The notes beneath the pieces are model-generated. The model was not told where the DNA came from, did not search any database, and saw only the letters and a program-made list of their open reading frames with translations. The position numbers were made by a program, and so were the translations under genes. DNA of 64,000 nucleotides from CAVYVZ01 sp963772065 (lineage in GTDB: Bacteria; Acidobacteriota; Vicinamibacteria; Vicinamibacterales; UBA2999), in the NCBI GenBank assembly GCA_963772065.1, contig CAVYVZ010000002.1, positions 124,001-188,000 on the forward strand. The letters run 5' to 3'. Positions 1 through 9,541 of the stretch are shown here, piece by piece. Each line of letters starts with the position of its first letter. The first letter of the stretch is position 1.

Positions 1-326
1 ATCTCGTCGACGCGGCGTCCGATGAGAAACGGGCGCAGGTACTCGTCGATCGCCGTCTTGACGACGAGCGCGCGCTGGGTGAACGTCGCACAGCCCCAGC
101 CGTAGAGGCCCGGCTCACTCGTCGATACCTTGACCAGGACGAGCCGGATTCCGTTCGGCGCGGTGAGAATCGTCTGGACGTCCGTAATCTTCGGCGTCGG
201 CAGACCGCGCAACGAAACCGGTTTCTCCTGAGCAAAGACCTCGGTGAGAGGCGATCCCGGGTTCATCAGCCCGGCGCCCATCAGTGTGCCGCTGCTGAGT
301 TTGCGCAACACGTCACGACGCTTCAT
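1..326 (-). CDS. Enolase-superfamily sugar-acid dehydratase (RspA/mandelate racemase type), N-terminal part only
   Basis: The gene runs off the left edge, so only about 108 residues are visible. The start ATG (326-324) follows a good AGGAGA ribosome site. The protein opens with a basic, Tat-like leader (MKRRDVLRKLSSGTLMGAG), suggesting export. It then shows the N-terminal capping-domain pattern of the mandelate racemase/RspA group: ITDVQTILT, a valine-rich strand, GLYGWGCATFTQR and an AIDEYLRPFLIGR segment. Members of this group dehydrate sugar acids such as mannonate. The catalytic barrel lies outside the window, so the substrate cannot be read. It diverges from a TonB receptor and lies close to a second enzyme of the same superfamily at 3871, which suggests a shared sugar-acid role. 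Confidence 0.75.
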   Translation of the reverse strand, partial: MKRRDVLRKLSSGTLMGAGLMNPGSPLTEVFAQEKPVSLRGLPTPKITDVQTILTAPNGIRLVLVKVSTSEPGLYGWGCATFTQRALVVKTAIDEYLRPFLIGRRVDE

Positions 327-437
327 CACTGGCTCTCCTGATGAGAATGAGAAGCGCGGAGTCTATCAGAACGACTGTGTCGTGTATTGACTTCGCCAAG
401 CGCCGATGGCAGGCTCGCGCCGCTCAGGAGGCGAGCC

Positions 438-3400
438 ATGACGCAGCATCGCAACTTCGTGCTGACATCGATCGCGGCACTCACTCTGTGCGTCGCCGCA
501 CCTTCGGCGGCTCAAGTCACGACAGGCACGATCGTCGGCACGGTGCGCGATGCAGACGGCATCGTTCCTGGCGCCACGGTGACGATTCGTGAAGTCAACA
601 AAGCCACCTCCAACACGTACCAGACCGATGAAACGGGGAGCTACACTGCTCCCTTCCTGGTGCCCGGGACGTACGCGGTCGAGGTGAGCGTCGCGGGCTT
701 CAACAAGTGGGTCCGCGACGGCGTCGTCCTGCAGGTGAACCAGCGCGCCCGCGTCGACGCGACCCTGGAGGTGGGCGCCCTTACGGAAGTCACAACCGTC
801 GTCGCGTCGGCGCCACTGCTGCGGACGGATTCGTCCGAGGTCGGCACCGTCATCGAGGAGCGCGCCATCAAGGAGCTGCCGCTCAACGGCCGCAACTTCG
901 CGACCCTCGTCTACCTGACGCCCGGCATCACTCCCGGGCAGGCGGGCGAGAACCTCTCCGGAGCGAGCACGTTCAACCCGCGCGGCGCTTCGAACTTCAA
1001 CGCCCTCGGGCACCAGGCGAATGCCAACGCGTGGCTCATCGACGGCATCGACAACAACGAGTACACCTTCAACACCGTCATCATCGCGCCGTCGGTGGAG
1101 CAGGTGCGCGAGTTCAAGGTGCTCTCAGGAGTGTTCTCCGCCGAGTTCGGCCGAGGCGCCGGCGTCGTCTCGGTTGCGACCAAGTCGGGAAGCAACACGC
1201 TTCACGGTACGGCGTTCGAGTACGTGCGGAACGACGCTTTCGACGCGCGAAACTTCTTCGTCCGAAAGGTGCCGCAGCCCGACGGGTCGCTGCTCGTGGA
1301 TCCCAAACCGCCGCTCGATCGGCATCAGTTTGGCGGGGCGGCGGGTGGGGCGCTCGTGGTCCCCGGTGTCTACGACGGACACAACCGGACGTTCTTCTTC
1401 GCCGACTATGCCGGCCTCCGCGAGACGCGCGGCCAGGTGTTCGTCAACACCGTGCCCACCGCGTTGACGCGCGCAGGCGACTTCAGCGACTTCCGCGACG
1501 CCAGCGGCAACCTGATCGTCATCTACGACCCGCTGACGACGAGGCTGAATCCGAGCTTCGATGCCAGCCGCCCCGTCAGCGCGACGAACCCGCAGTTCCT
1601 GCGCGATCCATTTGCCGGCAACGTCATTCCGGCGAACCGCATCGACGCGGTGGGCCGCAACGTCGCCGGCATCTACCCCCTGCCCAACGCCCCCGGCAAC
1701 TTCAACAACTACACGTCGACCGTGAACCGCGTGGTCAGCGACCATGTGTTCTCGGGGCGCGTCGATCACCGGGTGTCGGACAAGGACTCGTTCTTCGCGC
1801 GGTTCAACTGGGGCAAGTTCAAGCTGGATGCACCGCAAGGACAGGCCGCATGCTGCCTGCCGACGCCCGCGGAGGCGGCGTCGCGCTTCCAGCTCGGTCC
1901 GTTCGTCGCGGGCATTCAGAACACGCGTCTCACCACGCACGGCGCGGCGTTCAACTACTCCCGCGCGATGAGCTCGTCGTTCGTGAACGAGCTGCGGGTC
2001 GGCTATGCGAAGACGGTCCCGTTCACGTTTCAATCCGACTTCGGGATCAACGCGGCGGAGTCGCTTGGCATCCGCGGAATCAACGTGACGGAGTTCACGA
2101 CGGGTCTTCCCAACATCAACGTCCCCGACCTCACGGGGATCTCGGGAGGGCCGGCGTTCCTGCCCGTCAACCCGAAACAGTTCCACTGGCAGATCGAGGA
2201 TGCGCTCGTGTGGCTCCGCGGCCGGCACCAGCTCAAGTTCGGATACCGGCTCGTCGATCGCTATCCGTCTCCGTTCACCAACACGGACACGCGCGGCACG
2301 ATCAACTTCGGCCGGAATTACACGAACAACCCGGTCACGAATACCGGCGGCTCGGGCATCGCATCTCTGCTCACGGGTTACATCAACAGCGCCGCCCGTG
2401 GCTTTCTGCTCGAGCCGTACACGCTGCGCACGCAAGAGCACGGGCTGTTCGTTCAGGACGACTTCAAGGTCAACGCGCGGTTCACGATCAACGCCGGCCT
2501 GCGCTACGAGATCTTCGGCGCTGAGACCGAGGAGAACGACAAGATTGTGAACTTCGATCCGGTTGCCCTCCGGCTGATCTACGCCGGGGAGGACGGCGCG
2601 AGCGCATCCGTCAACAAGAAGACGCGCTACGGCAACGTGGCGCCGCGCCTCGGCCTGACGTATGACCTGTTCGGCGACGCCACGACGATCCTGCGAACGG
2701 GATTCGCCATCACGTACTTCCCGGAGCAGCCGTCGGCGTCCAATATGGTGGGCCAGCAGGTGCCCTACACGATCTCGCAGAACGTCACCTTCGCGACCAA
2801 CCCGACGGATTTCACCGCCGTTCGGGTCATCAACGATCCGTTTCCTCCGATCGCGCAGGTGCAGCCGCGCACCACGGCGGAACTCCAGGCCGCCAACCCG
2901 CGCGTGCTCGGGCATTCGTTCGAGAACGAAACGTCGTACGCGGAGCAGTGGCATCTCGGCATCGAGCGCCAGTTGTTCGGCGCAATGGCGGTGGAGCTGA
3001 CCTACGCGGGCAGCGCCGGCAAGCACATCGTGTTCTGCTACAACCCGAACGAAGTGCAGCCCGGCATCGGATCGCTGGAGTCGCGTCGATTGCTCCAGCC
3101 CCTCAACCGCCTGAGCAACATGCTGCAGTGCGATCCCCGGAACCGTTCGACCTATCACAGCGGCCAGCTCAAAGTGACACAACGTTTCAGCAGGGGGCTC
3201 CAGTTCCTCGGCAGCTACACGTACGGCAAGGCCCTCGACTACGGCGGCTCGGCGGCCAGCGGCGCGGGCGCCGTGGGCAACCCGCAGACCGTCACGAACC
3301 TCGCGGCGGGGCACGGACCCGCAGGGTTCGACGTGCGCCACCGCGCCGTCATCAGTTGGGTGTGGCAGCTCCCGTGGGGTCCCGAAGGCCGCTGGCTCAA

Positions 3401-3860
3401 CGAAGGCGGGATTCTCAGCGCGGTGGCAGGCGGCTGGCAGGTTGCGGGTATCAGCACGCTGACGACAGGACGGCCGTTTACGGTCTTCATGCAGACCGGC
3501 GTGAACAACGGTGCACCGAGCTGGCCGAATCGAACAGGTTCAGGCAGGGTGGACAGTCCGAGCGTCGACCTGTGGTACAACCCGCGCGACTTCGTCGCGC
3601 CTCCGCCGAACACGTATGGCGACACGGGTCGCGGAATCCTGTACGGACCGGGCCACGTGAACTTCGATACGTCGCTGTCGAAGCGGTTCACCGTGGCAGG
3701 CCGGGCCAACGCGGAGTTCCGGTGGGATGCGTTCAACCTGTTCAATCATCCCGGGTTCGGCTTTCCCAACCAGAACTTCGATTCGCCGACAGCCGGTCGG
3801 ATCACGACGACGGCTGTTGACAACCGCTCGATGCAGTTCTCGCTGAAGTTCAACTTCTAG
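438..3860 (+). CDS. TonB-dependent outer-membrane receptor, Oar-like, with carboxypeptidase-regulatory-like domain
   Basis: This is a 1140-residue outer-membrane receptor. I place the start at 438 because AGGAGG lies 6 bases upstream and the product then opens with a clean Sec signal (MTQHRNFVLTSIAALTLC...PSAAQ). Residues about 28-110 form a carboxypeptidase-regulatory-like beta-sandwich (GTIVGTVRDADG, VPGATVTIREV). A plug domain follows (ELPLNGRNFATLVYLTPG, then a VKTKSGSNT-like segment). The rest is a large beta-barrel ending in the typical aromatic C-terminus (FSLKFNF). Such acidobacterial receptors import large or complexed substrates using TonB energy. The enolase-superfamily gene begins 10 bases downstream, so the two are probably co-transcribed and the cargo may be a sugar acid or glycan; that is inference. 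No frameshift is seen. Confidence 0.92.
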   Translation: MTQHRNFVLTSIAALTLCVAAPSAAQVTTGTIVGTVRDADGIVPGATVTIREVNKATSNTYQTDETGSYTAPFLVPGTYAVEVSVAGFNKWVRDGVVLQVNQRARVDATLEVGALTEVTTVVASAPLLRTDSSEVGTVIEERAIKELPLNGRNFATLVYLTPGITPGQAGENLSGASTFNPRGASNFNALGHQANANAWLIDGIDNNEYTFNTVIIAPSVEQVREFKVLSGVFSAEFGRGAGVVSVATKSGSNTLHGTAFEYVRNDAFDARNFFVRKVPQPDGSLLVDPKPPLDRHQFGGAAGGALVVPGVYDGHNRTFFFADYAGLRETRGQVFVNTVPTALTRAGDFSDFRDASGNLIVIYDPLTTRLNPSFDASRPVSATNPQFLRDPFAGNVIPANRIDAVGRNVAGIYPLPNAPGNFNNYTSTVNRVVSDHVFSGRVDHRVSDKDSFFARFNWGKFKLDAPQGQAACCLPTPAEAASRFQLGPFVAGIQNTRLTTHGAAFNYSRAMSSSFVNELRVGYAKTVPFTFQSDFGINAAESLGIRGINVTEFTTGLPNINVPDLTGISGGPAFLPVNPKQFHWQIEDALVWLRGRHQLKFGYRLVDRYPSPFTNTDTRGTINFGRNYTNNPVTNTGGSGIASLLTGYINSAARGFLLEPYTLRTQEHGLFVQDDFKVNARFTINAGLRYEIFGAETEENDKIVNFDPVALRLIYAGEDGASASVNKKTRYGNVAPRLGLTYDLFGDATTILRTGFAITYFPEQPSASNMVGQQVPYTISQNVTFATNPTDFTAVRVINDPFPPIAQVQPRTTAELQAANPRVLGHSFENETSYAEQWHLGIERQLFGAMAVELTYAGSAGKHIVFCYNPNEVQPGIGSLESRRLLQPLNRLSNMLQCDPRNRSTYHSGQLKVTQRFSRGLQFLGSYTYGKALDYGGSAASGAGAVGNPQTVTNLAAGHGPAGFDVRHRAVISWVWQLPWGPEGRWLNEGGILSAVAGGWQVAGISTLTTGRPFTVFMQTGVNNGAPSWPNRTGSGRVDSPSVDLWYNPRDFVAPPPNTYGDTGRGILYGPGHVNFDTSLSKRFTVAGRANAEFRWDAFNLFNHPGFGFPNQNFDSPTAGRITTTAVDNRSMQFSLKFNF

Positions 3861-3870
3861 GAGTCGACCG

Positions 3871-5271
3871 ATGAAACCTGCCGTTCGAAAGATGCTGGAT
3901 GACTCGCCTGCTCCGGTCGACCGCCGGTCGTTCTTCAAGACGCTCGGGATTGGCGCGGCTGGCGCGATGGCGATGACCGGTGACGCGGCGGCGCAGGCTG
4001 CCGCCAACGTCGTCCAAGCCAACGTCAAGCGCTCGTCCGAGCCATCCGCCCTGAAGATCACCGACCTCCGCTTCGCCGTCATCGTGGGCGCGCCGATGAC
4101 CTGCCCGGTGATCCGCATCGACACGAACCAGGGAATCAGCGGGTGGGGCGAGGTGCGCGACGGATCGCATGAGGTCTACGCACTGTTCCTCAAGAGCCGG
4201 ATCCTCGGCGAGAACCCCTGCAACGTGGACAAGGTGTTCCGGAAGATCAAGCAGTTCGGCCACCACGCGCGCCAGGCAGGAGGGGTATGTGGGATCGAGA
4301 TGGCCCTGATGGATCTCGCCGGGAAGGCATGGGGCGTCCCGTGCTGGCAGATGCTCGGCGGGAAATTCCGCGACCGTGTGCGTCTGTACGCCGACACGAC
4401 GTCGCGTCAGGATCCCAAGGAGCAGGCGGCGCTGCTGAAGGCGCGCATGGACCGCGGCATCACGTATCTGAAACAGGACTTCGGCATCGGATTGATGCGC
4501 GATGTACCGGGCACCCTCTCGATGCCTGCGGGAACGAGCCTCAGCGGAGGCGACCGCGTGATGCACCCGTTCACCGGCATCGAGATTACCGAGAAGGGCA
4601 TCGCCTGGCTCTCCGACTGGGTGGGCCAGATTCGCGGGGTCATCGGTATGGACATTCCGCTGTCCACGGATCACTACGGGCACATCAGCGTGAACAGCTG
4701 CATCAAGCTGGCGCGCGCGATGGAGAAATGGAACCTCGCCTGGATGGAAGACATGGTGCCGTGGGAGTACGGCGAGCAGATGAAGCAGATCCGCGACTCG
4801 ACGACGGTGCCGATTCTCACGGGCGAGGACATCTATCTGAAAGAGCCGTTCATCAAGCTGATCGACATGGGCGCTGTCGACATGATTCATCCCGATCTGG
4901 CCAGCTCGGGCGGCCTCATCGAGACGAAGAAGATCGGCGACTACGCCATGGAGCACGGCGTGGCGATGGCGATGCATTTCGCGGGGACGCCGATTTCATT
5001 CATGGCCAACGTCCACTGCGCGGCGGCGACGGAGAACTTCATCGCGCTCGAGCATCACTCGATGGACGTGCCGTGGTGGGAATCGCTCGTGAGGACGACC
5101 GCCGGGAACGTCCTGGTCGAGAAGGGATTTGCGGTCGTGCCCGACTCGCCGGGGCTTGGCGTGGAGCTGAACGAAGAGGTCGCCAAGCAGCACCTTCGCC
5201 CCAGCTCGACGATGTTTGCGCCCACACCCGAGTGGGACGCCATCAGGAGCAACGATCGACTCTGGAGCTGA
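3871..5271 (+). CDS. Tat-exported enolase-superfamily sugar-acid dehydratase (mandelate racemase/RspA type)
   Basis: The 466-residue protein starts with a Tat leader carrying DRRSFFKTLGIGAAGAMAM. The enolase-superfamily capping domain and barrel follow. Visible catalytic features are the metal ligands in STDHYGH (Asp), WMEDMVPWE (Glu) and ILTGEDIY (Glu), and the general-base His in AMAMHFAGTPI. These match acid-sugar dehydratases of the mannonate/galactonate group, which abstract a proton alpha to a carboxylate and eliminate water to give a 2-keto-3-deoxy acid. The exact substrate cannot be told. It follows the TonB receptor by 10 bases and is followed by an RraA-like aldolase, a plausible next step for the keto-deoxy product. 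The export signal is unusual, since characterised relatives are cytosolic. Confidence 0.88.
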   Translation: MKPAVRKMLDDSPAPVDRRSFFKTLGIGAAGAMAMTGDAAAQAAANVVQANVKRSSEPSALKITDLRFAVIVGAPMTCPVIRIDTNQGISGWGEVRDGSHEVYALFLKSRILGENPCNVDKVFRKIKQFGHHARQAGGVCGIEMALMDLAGKAWGVPCWQMLGGKFRDRVRLYADTTSRQDPKEQAALLKARMDRGITYLKQDFGIGLMRDVPGTLSMPAGTSLSGGDRVMHPFTGIEITEKGIAWLSDWVGQIRGVIGMDIPLSTDHYGHISVNSCIKLARAMEKWNLAWMEDMVPWEYGEQMKQIRDSTTVPILTGEDIYLKEPFIKLIDMGAVDMIHPDLASSGGLIETKKIGDYAMEHGVAMAMHFAGTPISFMANVHCAAATENFIALEHHSMDVPWWESLVRTTAGNVLVEKGFAVVPDSPGLGVELNEEVAKQHLRPSSTMFAPTPEWDAIRSNDRLWS

Positions 5272-5282
5272 GGACAAGTTCA

Positions 5283-6201
5283 ATGACTCACACATACGCC
5301 CATCGCGTTGCAACAGCCGCGCTGATCTGCGGGTGCGTCGCAGCACTGAGCGTCGACGCGCAGCAGACGGCTACCACACCCACACGTGCGGCGCGCGATA
5401 CCTGGACCCCGGTGATGGACGTCCTCAAGCGCGACCGGCCGGCGGTGACCGATGCGCAGCTGCAGCGCCTGCGCGACCTTCCGCTCGAAGCCGTGTGGGG
5501 CTCGCTCCAGCGACAGAAGTACGTGCGCAGCTTCGAAGGCGGCTTTCAGCTGACCGTTCCCAACCCCAAGCTCGTCGGCCGCGCCGTCACGATGCGCTAC
5601 CTGCCCGTGCGCCCGGACCTGATGCAAGCGGTCCAGACGCTCGCGAAGGAAGGGGACTGGGATTACCAGTACAACGTGCGGGCCGGCGAAGATCTCGCGT
5701 CCGGGCGACGTTGTGGTCGTCGAACTCGGCGGCATGGTGGACCGGGCGACCTTCCTCGGCGACGTCACGGGCATCGGCATGCAGATGGCCGGTGCTCTGG
5801 GCGTCATCGTCGACGGCGGCATCCGTGACCTCAGCGAGTTCATCCCGATGAAGGACTTCCCGATCCTCTATCGCGGCGCGCACGCGTCCGCCATGGCGGA
5901 CCAGGTGGGCGTCCAGTGGAACGGCCCGATCCGGCTCGGTGGCATCACCGTGCTGCCCGGCGACATCATCGTCGCGGACGCGGAGGGTGTGCTCGTGGTC
6001 CCGCCGCAGCTCGTGCCGGACGCCATCAAGGACGCCGAGAACACCATCTACACGGAGAACTTCAAACGCGAGATGATGCGAAGCAAGAAGTACCGTGCCC
6101 GGGACATTTATCCGACCCTCAGCAAGGAGCTGGAAGCGGTTTTCGAGGAATGGAAGAAAACGCATCCGAAGGAGGGCGTGAAACCGAACACGGTCAGCTG
6201 A
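5283..6201 (+). CDS. RraA-like aldolase/demethylmenaquinone methyltransferase-family protein, secreted, with one frameshift
   Basis: Two reading frames join into one protein of about 305 residues. The N-terminal frame (from ATG 5283) has a Sec-type signal (ATAALICGCVAALSVDAQQ) and runs to about 5700. The C-terminal frame continues with VVVELGGMVDRATFLG and the RraA signature GVIVDGGIRDLSEF. Removing one base near 5700 (the T in CTCGCGTCCGGG) restores LAPGDVVVVELGG. RraA-family proteins include class II pyruvate aldolases that cleave 4-hydroxy-2-oxo acids, and others that are only regulators. After a sugar-acid dehydratase, an aldolase role is reasonable but not proven. The frameshift is either a sequencing error or a recent mutation; the two halves are otherwise well preserved. 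Confidence 0.78.
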
Positions 6202-6238
6202 ACACGGGACACCTCATGAAACGTCGGGAGGCATCGTC

Positions 6239-7273
6239 ATGAGACAGTCGATTGCTCGCGCCGCCGCCGTGATGACGGCCGTCCTCGTTGCGACGGGGTG
6301 CGGAGGTGGAACGCCGAGTCCGCGAAGAGGGCAACCCGAACCGCTGCGGATCGCGTTCCTCATGGACACCGTCGCGCATGAGCGCTGGAAGCGCGACCGC
6401 GAGCTGTTCATCGAGCGTATCAAGGAGCGTGGAGCCGAGACGATCGTCGAAGTCGCTGAAGGCGATTCGGACAAGCAGCTCGCCCAGGCGCAGGCGATGC
6501 TCGAGAAGGGCGTCAAGGTCCTGGTCGTCGTCCCACACGACGCGCAGCGCGCCGGCGCCATCGTCGAAGCCGCGAAGGCGCGCAACGTGCCGGTCATCAG
6601 CTACGACCGGATGATCTGGGACTCCGACATCGACATGTACGTGTCATTCGACAACGTCAGGGTCGGCGAAATGCAGGCGCAGTATCTCGCCTCGCGCGCG
6701 CCAACGGGGAACTACGTGCTGATCGGCGGCGCGCCCACCGACCACAACGCGCAGCAGCTGCGCGAAGGGCAGATGAAGGCGCTCAAGCCGCTCGTCGATC
6801 GGCGGGCCATTCGCATCGTGTCGAACGAGTGGGCCGCTGACTGGAGCCCTGCCGAGGCTCGAAAGCTGACGGAGAACGCGCTCAAGCAGACCAAGAACCA
6901 GGTCGCGGCAGTTGTCGCGTCGAACGACGTCACCGCCGGTGGTGCAATCGAAGCGCTCGCGGCGGCGAATGTGGCGGGCAAAGTGCTCGTCTCCGGCCAG
7001 GACGCCGAGCTCGAGGCCATTCGCCGGATCGTCGAGGGAACGCAGTCGATGACGGTCTACAAGCCGGTCCGGTCGCTGGCGCGGCTGGCCGCCGAGGCCG
7101 CCGTGAAGCTGGCAAAGGGCGAGGACGTGCCGACCGTGACCACGGTCAACAACGGCCGTCGCGACGTTCCGGCCATGCTGCTGCCTCCCATCTCCGTGGA
7201 CAAGGAAACCATCGACATTCTCATCCGCGACGGATTCCACACGCGGGACGCCGTGTATGGATCGAAGCGATAA
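6239..7273 (+). CDS. Xylose-type (XylF-like) periplasmic sugar-binding lipoprotein
   Basis: The 344-residue protein carries a lipoprotein signal ending in the lipobox VATGC, so it should be anchored to a membrane. The rest is a periplasmic-binding-protein fold of the ribose/xylose class: RIAFLMDTVAHERW, DKQLAQAQAMLEKGVK, VISYDRMIWDSDIDMYVSFDN and VGEMQAQYLASRAP. The SYDRMI...YVSFDN stretch is typical of D-xylose-binding XylF proteins. GGGAGG lies 10 bases before the ATG. No permease or ATPase gene adjoins it, so it may work with a transporter elsewhere or as a sensor; a Ser/Thr kinase gene follows 24 bases later. It probably belongs with the sugar-acid genes upstream. Confidence 0.87.
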   Translation: MRQSIARAAAVMTAVLVATGCGGGTPSPRRGQPEPLRIAFLMDTVAHERWKRDRELFIERIKERGAETIVEVAEGDSDKQLAQAQAMLEKGVKVLVVVPHDAQRAGAIVEAAKARNVPVISYDRMIWDSDIDMYVSFDNVRVGEMQAQYLASRAPTGNYVLIGGAPTDHNAQQLREGQMKALKPLVDRRAIRIVSNEWAADWSPAEARKLTENALKQTKNQVAAVVASNDVTAGGAIEALAAANVAGKVLVSGQDAELEAIRRIVEGTQSMTVYKPVRSLARLAAEAAVKLAKGEDVPTVTTVNNGRRDVPAMLLPPISVDKETIDILIRDGFHTRDAVYGSKR

Positions 7274-7297
7274 TGTTGCGGTCCGACGGGACCCGCG

Positions 7298-9541
7298 ATG
7301 CTGAAGACGGTCGGCCATTACGAGATTACGGGGACGCTCGGCGAGGGCGGCATGGGGATCGTGTATGCCGCGCGGGACGAGCGCCTGAATCGCTCGGTGG
7401 CGCTGAAGATGATCCGGCGAGACGTCTCGGATCCCGAGGCGCGCGAGAGGTTTCGTCGCGAAGCGCGGGCGGCGGCGAGCGTCAACCACCCGAACATCTG
7501 TCAGCTCTACGACATCGGCGGCGAAGAGGGTCAGCTCTACATCGCGATGGAGCTGCTCGAGGGAGAGTCGCTCTCGGCGCGACTCGCGCGCGGCCCGGTT
7601 CCGCTCGACGAAGCGATCAGGATCGAGCTCGCGACGCTCTCGGCGCTCGACGCGCTGCATAGCCACGGCCTGATGCATCGCGACCTCAAACCGTCGAACA
7701 TCTTTCTCACGCCGCATGGCGTCAAGCTGCTCGACTTCGGCCTGGCCCGCCCGATCGAGGCCGAAGAGAAAGAAACCCGCTTGACGATGCCGGGCATGAT
7801 GCTCGGCACCCCCCAGTATCTGCCGCCCGAGCAGCTGCTCGGGCAGCCGGTCGATCTCAGGGCCGATCTGTTCGCCGCCGGCTCCGTGCTGTACGAGATC
7901 CTCACCGGCAAGCCGCCCTTTACCGGACGGACCGTTCCGGAGCTCGTGCATGCGATCGTCTACGAGCAGCCACCCGCGCTGGGCGGCTCGCCGGCCGTTG
8001 CGGCGGTCGACCGCGTGATCCACAAAGCCGTCGCGAAGCGTCCGCAGGATCGGTATGAGTCGGCGCGCGCGATGGCCGACGACCTCAGGGCCGCGATCCT
8101 GCTCGTCGACAGCGGTGCCGTGTCACGGCCCCCTCGCCCCATGACGCGGCTCATCGTCCTCCCGTTCCGCGTGCTTCGCGCGGATCCGGACATCGATTTC
8201 CTCGCGTTCAGCCTCTCGGATGCGCTGACCACTTCGCTGTCCGGGCTCGACTCACTGCTCGTGCGATCGAGCCTCACGGCATCCGGGTTCGCGTCACAGC
8301 CGGTGGATCTCGACGTCGTCGCTGCCAAGGCCGATGTCGATGCGGTCCTCACCGGAACGCTCCTTCGCGCGGAGGATCAGCTGCGCGTCACCGCGCAGCT
8401 GGCCGAGGTTCCCAGCGGAACCGTGCGGTGGTCGCAGACGATGCAGGTGCAGCTCGGCGACATCTTCCAGCTTCAAGACGTGCTCACGACCCGTATCGTC
8501 GAATCGCTTGCCGTGCCGCTGAGCGCGCACGATCGCGAGGCCCTCAAGCAGGACGTCCCCGCCACGGCCAAGGCCTTCGAGTTCTACCTGCGCGCGAATC
8601 AGATTGCGTACCAAGCCAGGAACTGGCCGGTCGCGCGCGATCTGTACCGGCAGTGTCTGGAGGAGGACCCGCGCTATGCGCCCGCGTGGGCGCGGCTGGC
8701 GCGGATCTACCGGGTGATCGGGATGTACTCCGGCGACGCGTCCGACGACTGGTACACGCTCGCCGAAGACGCGTTCAAGCGATCCCTCGACTTGAACCCC
8801 GAGCTCTCAATCGCGCACAACCTGTATACGGCGGTAGAGCTCGAGACCGGGCGGGCGCGCCAGGCGATGCTTCGCCTGCTGGAGCGGGCGCGAGAACGAT
8901 CGTCCGATCCCGAGCTGTTTGCCGGTCTCGTGCAGGCGTGCCGCTACGCCGGCCTCCAGCGGCCGGCCATTGCCGCCCACGAGCACGCGCGCCGCCTCGA
9001 GCCACAGATTAGAACCGCGGTGAGCCACGCGTACCTGATGGCCGGCGAGTACCAGCGGGCGATCGAGACCGATCGGGACGATCCACCGGTCGTCACGACG
9101 CTGGCGTTGGAGCTGATGGGACGCCGCGATCGTGCGATCGCGCATGCCCGGAAGTACACGGGGACCGGCATTCCTCCCCTGCTGCGGTCGTTCTTCACGG
9201 TGAACGTCGCGCTCTTCGAAGAGCGGCAGGATGACGCGCTGGCTGCCGGCGAGGAGACACTGAAGATGTGGAGCCTCCGCGACCCGTGCGCGACGTACTA
9301 TCTGGCCCGAACGCTTGCGTCGATGGGCCACCCGAAGGCCATCCCGATGCTCAAACGATCCGTGGAAGGGGGTTTCTACTGCTATCCCTTCTTCGCGCGG
9401 GATCCGGCGCTGGACCGGCTGCGGACGGACCTGGAATTCCGCGACGTTCTCCGGTTCGCCGAAGCGGCGTATCGCGACGCCGCCGACGCCTTCGTAGCCG
9501 CCGGCGGCGAGCGCATTCTGGTGCCGATTCAGCGGGACTGA
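7298..9541 (+). CDS. Ser/Thr protein kinase with TolB-like and TPR domains
   Basis: The 747-residue protein has an N-terminal Hanks-type kinase domain (about residues 7-265): glycine loop GEGGMGIVYAA, catalytic Lys in VALKMI, HRDLKPSN loop, DFGLA and GTPQYLPPEQ. A segment at about 280-420 (RLIVLPFRVL, DALTTSLSGL, VDAVLTGTLLRAEDQLRVTAQLA) matches the TolB/adenylate-cyclase-associated domain common in acidobacterial regulators. The C-terminal half is made of TPR-like helical repeats. There is no obvious membrane segment, so it is probably cytosolic. Its end overlaps the end of the converging haloperoxidase gene by 13 bases. The same middle module occurs in the DNA-binding protein at 11722. The partner or substrate is unknown. 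Confidence 0.92.
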   Translation: MLKTVGHYEITGTLGEGGMGIVYAARDERLNRSVALKMIRRDVSDPEARERFRREARAAASVNHPNICQLYDIGGEEGQLYIAMELLEGESLSARLARGPVPLDEAIRIELATLSALDALHSHGLMHRDLKPSNIFLTPHGVKLLDFGLARPIEAEEKETRLTMPGMMLGTPQYLPPEQLLGQPVDLRADLFAAGSVLYEILTGKPPFTGRTVPELVHAIVYEQPPALGGSPAVAAVDRVIHKAVAKRPQDRYESARAMADDLRAAILLVDSGAVSRPPRPMTRLIVLPFRVLRADPDIDFLAFSLSDALTTSLSGLDSLLVRSSLTASGFASQPVDLDVVAAKADVDAVLTGTLLRAEDQLRVTAQLAEVPSGTVRWSQTMQVQLGDIFQLQDVLTTRIVESLAVPLSAHDREALKQDVPATAKAFEFYLRANQIAYQARNWPVARDLYRQCLEEDPRYAPAWARLARIYRVIGMYSGDASDDWYTLAEDAFKRSLDLNPELSIAHNLYTAVELETGRARQAMLRLLERARERSSDPELFAGLVQACRYAGLQRPAIAAHEHARRLEPQIRTAVSHAYLMAGEYQRAIETDRDDPPVVTTLALELMGRRDRAIAHARKYTGTGIPPLLRSFFTVNVALFEERQDDALAAGEETLKMWSLRDPCATYYLARTLASMGHPKAIPMLKRSVEGGFYCYPFFARDPALDRLRTDLEFRDVLRFAEAAYRDAADAFVAAGGERILVPIQRD

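Noticed and set aside
1125..3341. Open frame of about 740 codons antisense to the first TonB receptor
   Set aside because: The opposite strand codes for an intact receptor with a signal peptide and plug; the antisense product has no recognisable feature.
5690..5712. Programmed ribosomal frameshift in the RraA-like gene
   Set aside because: There is no slippery heptamer with a following hairpin, and the same one-base excess recurs in unrelated genes, so a sequence error or mutation is simpler.
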